Origin: JAMBLL01 sp036985935
GTDB taxonomy: Bacteria; Actinomycetota; Acidimicrobiia; Spongiisociales; UBA5794
Assembly: GCA_036985935.1 (NCBI GenBank)
Contig: BTQP01000088.1
Coordinates: 1 to 7,762, forward strand
Length of the DNA: 7,762 nt
Reading direction: 5' to 3'
Under the pieces are notes generated by a model, which had not been told where the DNA came from, did not search any database, and worked only from the letters and a program-made list of their open reading frames with translations. The position numbers were made by a program, and so were the translations under genes. This document shows positions 5,100 to 7,762 of this stretch, one piece after another; position 1 is the stretch's first letter, and each line of letters starts with the position of its first letter.

Positions 5100-7762
5100 G
5101 TGACGACACAAAATCCCGAAAACCCCGTAACGATAGATGGCCGCGAGTTCGCTACGTCGCGCAAGGGGTACGACAAGCGCGAGGTGCGTGCCTTCCTCCA
5201 CGAGCTCGAGTCGAGCTTCCGTGACCTAGAGCAGTGGGCTGAGGACGCAAAACTCCGACTTCAGCAGGCCGAATCCGAGGCTCAGAGGGTCAAAGACGAG
5301 CAGGGTCAATCCGTCGACGGAGCGATCGCTGCGGTGCTCGATGCCAAAGACCGCATCCTCGAGCGGGCTCGAATTCAGGCCCGCGAGATAGAGAACAAGG
5401 CCCAACTCCGAGCCGATGAGGTTCTTGCCGGAGTCGGCGTGTCCGTTGCCGATCTTCCTGAGGATGTTGACGAAGCTCGACGAGACGCGGCGGTCATTCT
5501 CGAGCAAGCACAACGTGAGGCTGCGGCCATGCGCGAAACCGTGGAGCAAGCCGAGCACAGAGTCAAGGATCTGTCTCTCGAGAGAGACAAGGTCAGGGCG
5601 GAAATCGAGACACTCATCGCGGAGACCCAGATCGTCGACTCCGAAAAAGGTGTTGTGATCGACCCGGTAGGGACGATGCGCAAGGTCGAAGAACGCTCGA
5701 TGGAGATCATCAGCGACGCCGAAGCGGCAGGTGATGCGATCCGTGCGAAGGCTGCGGAACAGATCGAAGTAGCCAATCGGGAGGTCGAATCTGCACGGAC
5801 AAAGGCCGCTGAGGTGATCAGCGAAGCCGAAGAGCGAGTGCAAGAGATGCTGCTGATGGCCGAGGAGGCATCAACCCAGCGGATGGAGGAAGCTGAGGCA
5901 GAGGCCACGAGACGGGTCGAGAAGATCGTATCTGAGGCACAAACCCAGATGGATGAAGTTCGTGAACAGGCGAAAGCGGAAACCGAAACGTTGATCGCTG
6001 AGGCTGAGAGTCTGCTCGATGCGGCTCGCGAAGAGGCATCGAATGTCAAGGCGCAGGCCCTCAAGCTTCTCGATGAAGCAGAGGCGGCAGCCGAGGCCCG
6101 AACGGCTGAAGTGATGCTCATCGAAGCTGAAGCTGAGAACTTGAAGGCGATGGCAGTCGAGGCTGAGCACGAAGCATCCGAGACGTTGAAGACTGCAAGG
6201 GATGGTGCCGAAGCGTTGAGGGTAGAGGCCGCCGAGTTCAGGGACGAGTCCAAAGAGAAGAGGGACAACGCCGAGCGATCCCTCACCGAAGCTCGCGAAT
6301 CGGCCGCTGGCACGGTCAAAGAGGCGGAGCACACGGCCGAGATCCTCGTGCAACAGGCTCAGGATGTCCAGGCAAAAGCCGAGGTCCGTGCAGCGGAGCT
6401 GGCGTCGATCGCGGAGTCAACGCTCAACGATGCCGAGGCGGAAGCCGAACGAACGATGTCGGAACTGCAGCAGAAGGTTTCCGCAGCCAAAAAGGCGGTG
6501 GGCCGTGCCGAAGCCGACAAACAGGCTGCGATCGCTGAGGCCGTCGAGTCAGTCCAGGCGATCCAGTTGAGCGCGTCCGAGGAACGCGCAGTTGCTGAAG
6601 AGCAACTGAAAGCTGCACGCCAGGCTGTTGAGGACACGGTTGCGGATAGGGAGTCAGCGCGCGTGATGAACGCCGAGGCTTCCCAGAAGCTCGAAGATGC
6701 CACACGCTCGGCGGAAGAGCTCACAGCGTCCACATTGGAGACGCAGGACAAGGCCAAGAGCCTGCTCGATGAGGCGACAGCCACGAAGAAGGCCACGGAA
6801 GAACAGATTTCGGCGGCCCTTGCTGATCTCGAGGCTGAGACAGTCCAGACTCGCGCGGACGTCAAGAGCGAGCTCGAGGAGCGCAAGCAGGAAGCCAAGA
6901 CGGAGCTCGACGCAATTCGCTATGAAACAGCCGAAATCCGTGAGGCTGCCCAAGCGGATGCATCCCGAATGCGAGAACAGGCCGCTGCAGCTCGCGAACA
7001 GATCGAAGCAGCCGAAGAGGTTGAATCTCGTGCCAGGGAAATCCTCGAAGACGCCCAACAGGAGGCGTCCGAACTTCGTGAGATCATCGCCGCTGAAACC
7101 GAGGAGGCCGAACTTCGAGCAGCGGCGGCATCAGCAAGCGAAGATCAGGCGAACCTCGTTCTCCAGTCGGCGCGAGACGAAGCCGAACTGATCCGAATCG
7201 AGTCCTCGAGCATTCAAGATCAAGCCCGTTCGATCCTCGACGCTGCCAAGCAGAAGGCGGACGAACTAGGAGACGCGGAGACGAAGGCATTCGAGCTCGT
7301 CGAACGCGCTCAGCATGAAGCGGCAGGGGTTCGAGCGGCATCCGAGGGTGAGGCCGCAGCTGCCAACGTCGAGCGGGATCGACTCGAGGCAGAGTCAGCA
7401 ACGATCGCAGAGGGTCGGGAAGAAGTCGAGTCCGAGCGAAGCGAAATTGCGGCTCTCAAAGCCGAAGTTGAGGCTGTCAGGCTCGAGGTGGGTGAACGTG
7501 CCGATGCCGTCTCCGGGATAGAACTTGCCCTCGCCGAGGAGCGTAAGGAAATCGGATTACAACGGGAACGGATGGAGGCCGAGATGGCAGAGCAGGCCAA
7601 CCAAACGTTCTCGGTGGCTGACGAACTCGCGGAACGCGAAGCGGAGCTCGAGCAGAAGCTCGCTGCACTCGTGGAGCAGGGAGTATCAGCTGAAGATCTC
7701 GAGAGACGTGAGCAGGAAGTCGCGGAGCAGATCGTCGACCTCGATAAGCGAGAAGCAGAACT
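5100..7762 (+). CDS. DivIVA-domain giant coiled-coil protein, Scy/FilP-like (3' end outside the window)
   Basis: The open frame continues past the window end; 887 residues are visible. Residues 10-45 match the DivIVA N-terminal domain, with the membrane-curvature-sensing turn FATSRKGYDKREVRAFLHEL (17-36). A first coiled coil runs to about 110, then two breaks: GVGVSVADLP (111-120) and a stretch ending in DPVG (about 178-191). From residue 190 to the end there is no proline, no cysteine is seen anywhere, and the composition is Glu, Ala, Arg, Gln, Ser and Lys with regular hydrophobic positions, meaning an extended helical rod. Residues 236-312 form regular 11-residue repeats. DivIVA proteins bind negatively curved membrane at poles and septa. 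Streptomyces Scy and FilP are long proteins of this kind, with mixed 7- and 11-residue repeats, that organise polar growth. A similar scaffold role is inferred; orthology is not shown. GTG is chosen as start because it gives the expected short lead-in to the DivIVA motif and has a weak GGA upstream; ATG at 5070 is the alternative. Confidence 0.85.
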   Translation, partial: MTTQNPENPVTIDGREFATSRKGYDKREVRAFLHELESSFRDLEQWAEDAKLRLQQAESEAQRVKDEQGQSVDGAIAAVLDAKDRILERARIQAREIENKAQLRADEVLAGVGVSVADLPEDVDEARRDAAVILEQAQREAAAMRETVEQAEHRVKDLSLERDKVRAEIETLIAETQIVDSEKGVVIDPVGTMRKVEERSMEIISDAEAAGDAIRAKAAEQIEVANREVESARTKAAEVISEAEERVQEMLLMAEEASTQRMEEAEAEATRRVEKIVSEAQTQMDEVREQAKAETETLIAEAESLLDAAREEASNVKAQALKLLDEAEAAAEARTAEVMLIEAEAENLKAMAVEAEHEASETLKTARDGAEALRVEAAEFRDESKEKRDNAERSLTEARESAAGTVKEAEHTAEILVQQAQDVQAKAEVRAAELASIAESTLNDAEAEAERTMSELQQKVSAAKKAVGRAEADKQAAIAEAVESVQAIQLSASEERAVAEEQLKAARQAVEDTVADRESARVMNAEASQKLEDATRSAEELTASTLETQDKAKSLLDEATATKKATEEQISAALADLEAETVQTRADVKSELEERKQEAKTELDAIRYETAEIREAAQADASRMREQAAAAREQIEAAEEVESRAREILEDAQQEASELREIIAAETEEAELRAAAASASEDQANLVLQSARDEAELIRIESSSIQDQARSILDAAKQKADELGDAETKAFELVERAQHEAAGVRAASEGEAAAANVERDRLEAESATIAEGREEVESERSEIAALKAEVEAVRLEVGERADAVSGIELALAEERKEIGLQRERMEAEMAEQANQTFSVADELAEREAELEQKLAALVEQGVSAEDLERREQEVAEQIVDLDKREAE
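5805..6035 (+). repeat. Seven regular hendecad (11-residue) coiled-coil repeats
   Basis: Residues 236-312 of the DivIVA/coiled-coil protein show strict 4-4-3 spacing of small or hydrophobic residues. Position a is A236, V247, S258, A269, A280, A291, A302. Position e is I240, L251, M262, V273, M284, T295, L306. Position h is A243, A254, A265, I276, V287, L298, A309. One more unit (A225, V229, A232) precedes in phase. The protein repeats are degenerate at DNA level. Hendecads give a nearly straight or slightly right-handed coiled coil. Confidence 0.75.

Noticed and set aside
5574..5585. 12-bp palindrome TCTCTCGAGAGA
   Set aside because: It is inside the coiled-coil coding sequence, short, and expected by chance from Leu-Glu-Arg codons.
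5375..6898. Minus-strand open frames rich in Ser and Ala (5375-6334 and 6359-6898)
   Set aside because: They are the reverse reading of the Glu/Ala codons of the coiled-coil gene. Repetitive coiled-coil coding sequence commonly leaves its complement free of stops; no start signals or domains are seen.

Overview
The window looks like ordinary chromosome of a moderately GC-rich actinobacterium (Actinomycetota, possibly Acidimicrobiia-like). The evidence is indirect: a DivIVA-headed polar coiled-coil protein, an RDD membrane protein with a coupled partner, a PmmB-like phosphohexomutase, and several genes that appear to start at the first base of their transcript, which is common in actinobacteria. 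No mobile element, phage gene or CRISPR array is visible, and the order of genes is compact.

Layout. Positions 7-162 hold two tRNA genes on the minus strand, tRNA-Glu(TTC) then tRNA-Asp(GTC), read from a promoter near 208-234. Divergent from them, 277-1499 carries a two-gene plus-strand unit whose genes overlap by ATGA: a soluble protein of unknown function and an RDD-family membrane protein. This unit runs tail-to-tail into glpD (minus strand, 1480-3186), and the two coding sequences overlap by 20 bp. glpD is divergent from a phosphohexomutase/phosphopentomutase gene (3243-4955), and both promoters lie in the 56 bp between them. A 144 bp gap with two hairpins follows. From about 5100 to beyond the window end runs one very long open frame: an N-terminal DivIVA domain followed by a proline-free coiled coil.

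How the parts fit. glpD links glycerol 3-phosphate (lipid turnover, glycerol use) to dihydroxyacetone phosphate and the respiratory chain. The mutase interconverts sugar 1- and 6-phosphates feeding glycogen, nucleotide-sugar and cell-envelope synthesis. The DivIVA/coiled-coil protein probably organises growth or division at curved membrane (poles or septum), like the Scy/FilP/Wag31 families. These genes share neighbourhood rather than one pathway.

The most interesting signals are: (i) the giant DivIVA-coiled-coil protein, with seven successive regular 11-residue repeats and almost 700 residues without proline; (ii) three genes with a TANNNT element exactly 6 nt before the ATG, which indicates leaderless transcripts and fixes the starts; (iii) the coupled soluble-protein/RDD pair. 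I found no convincing new defence or mobile system here.
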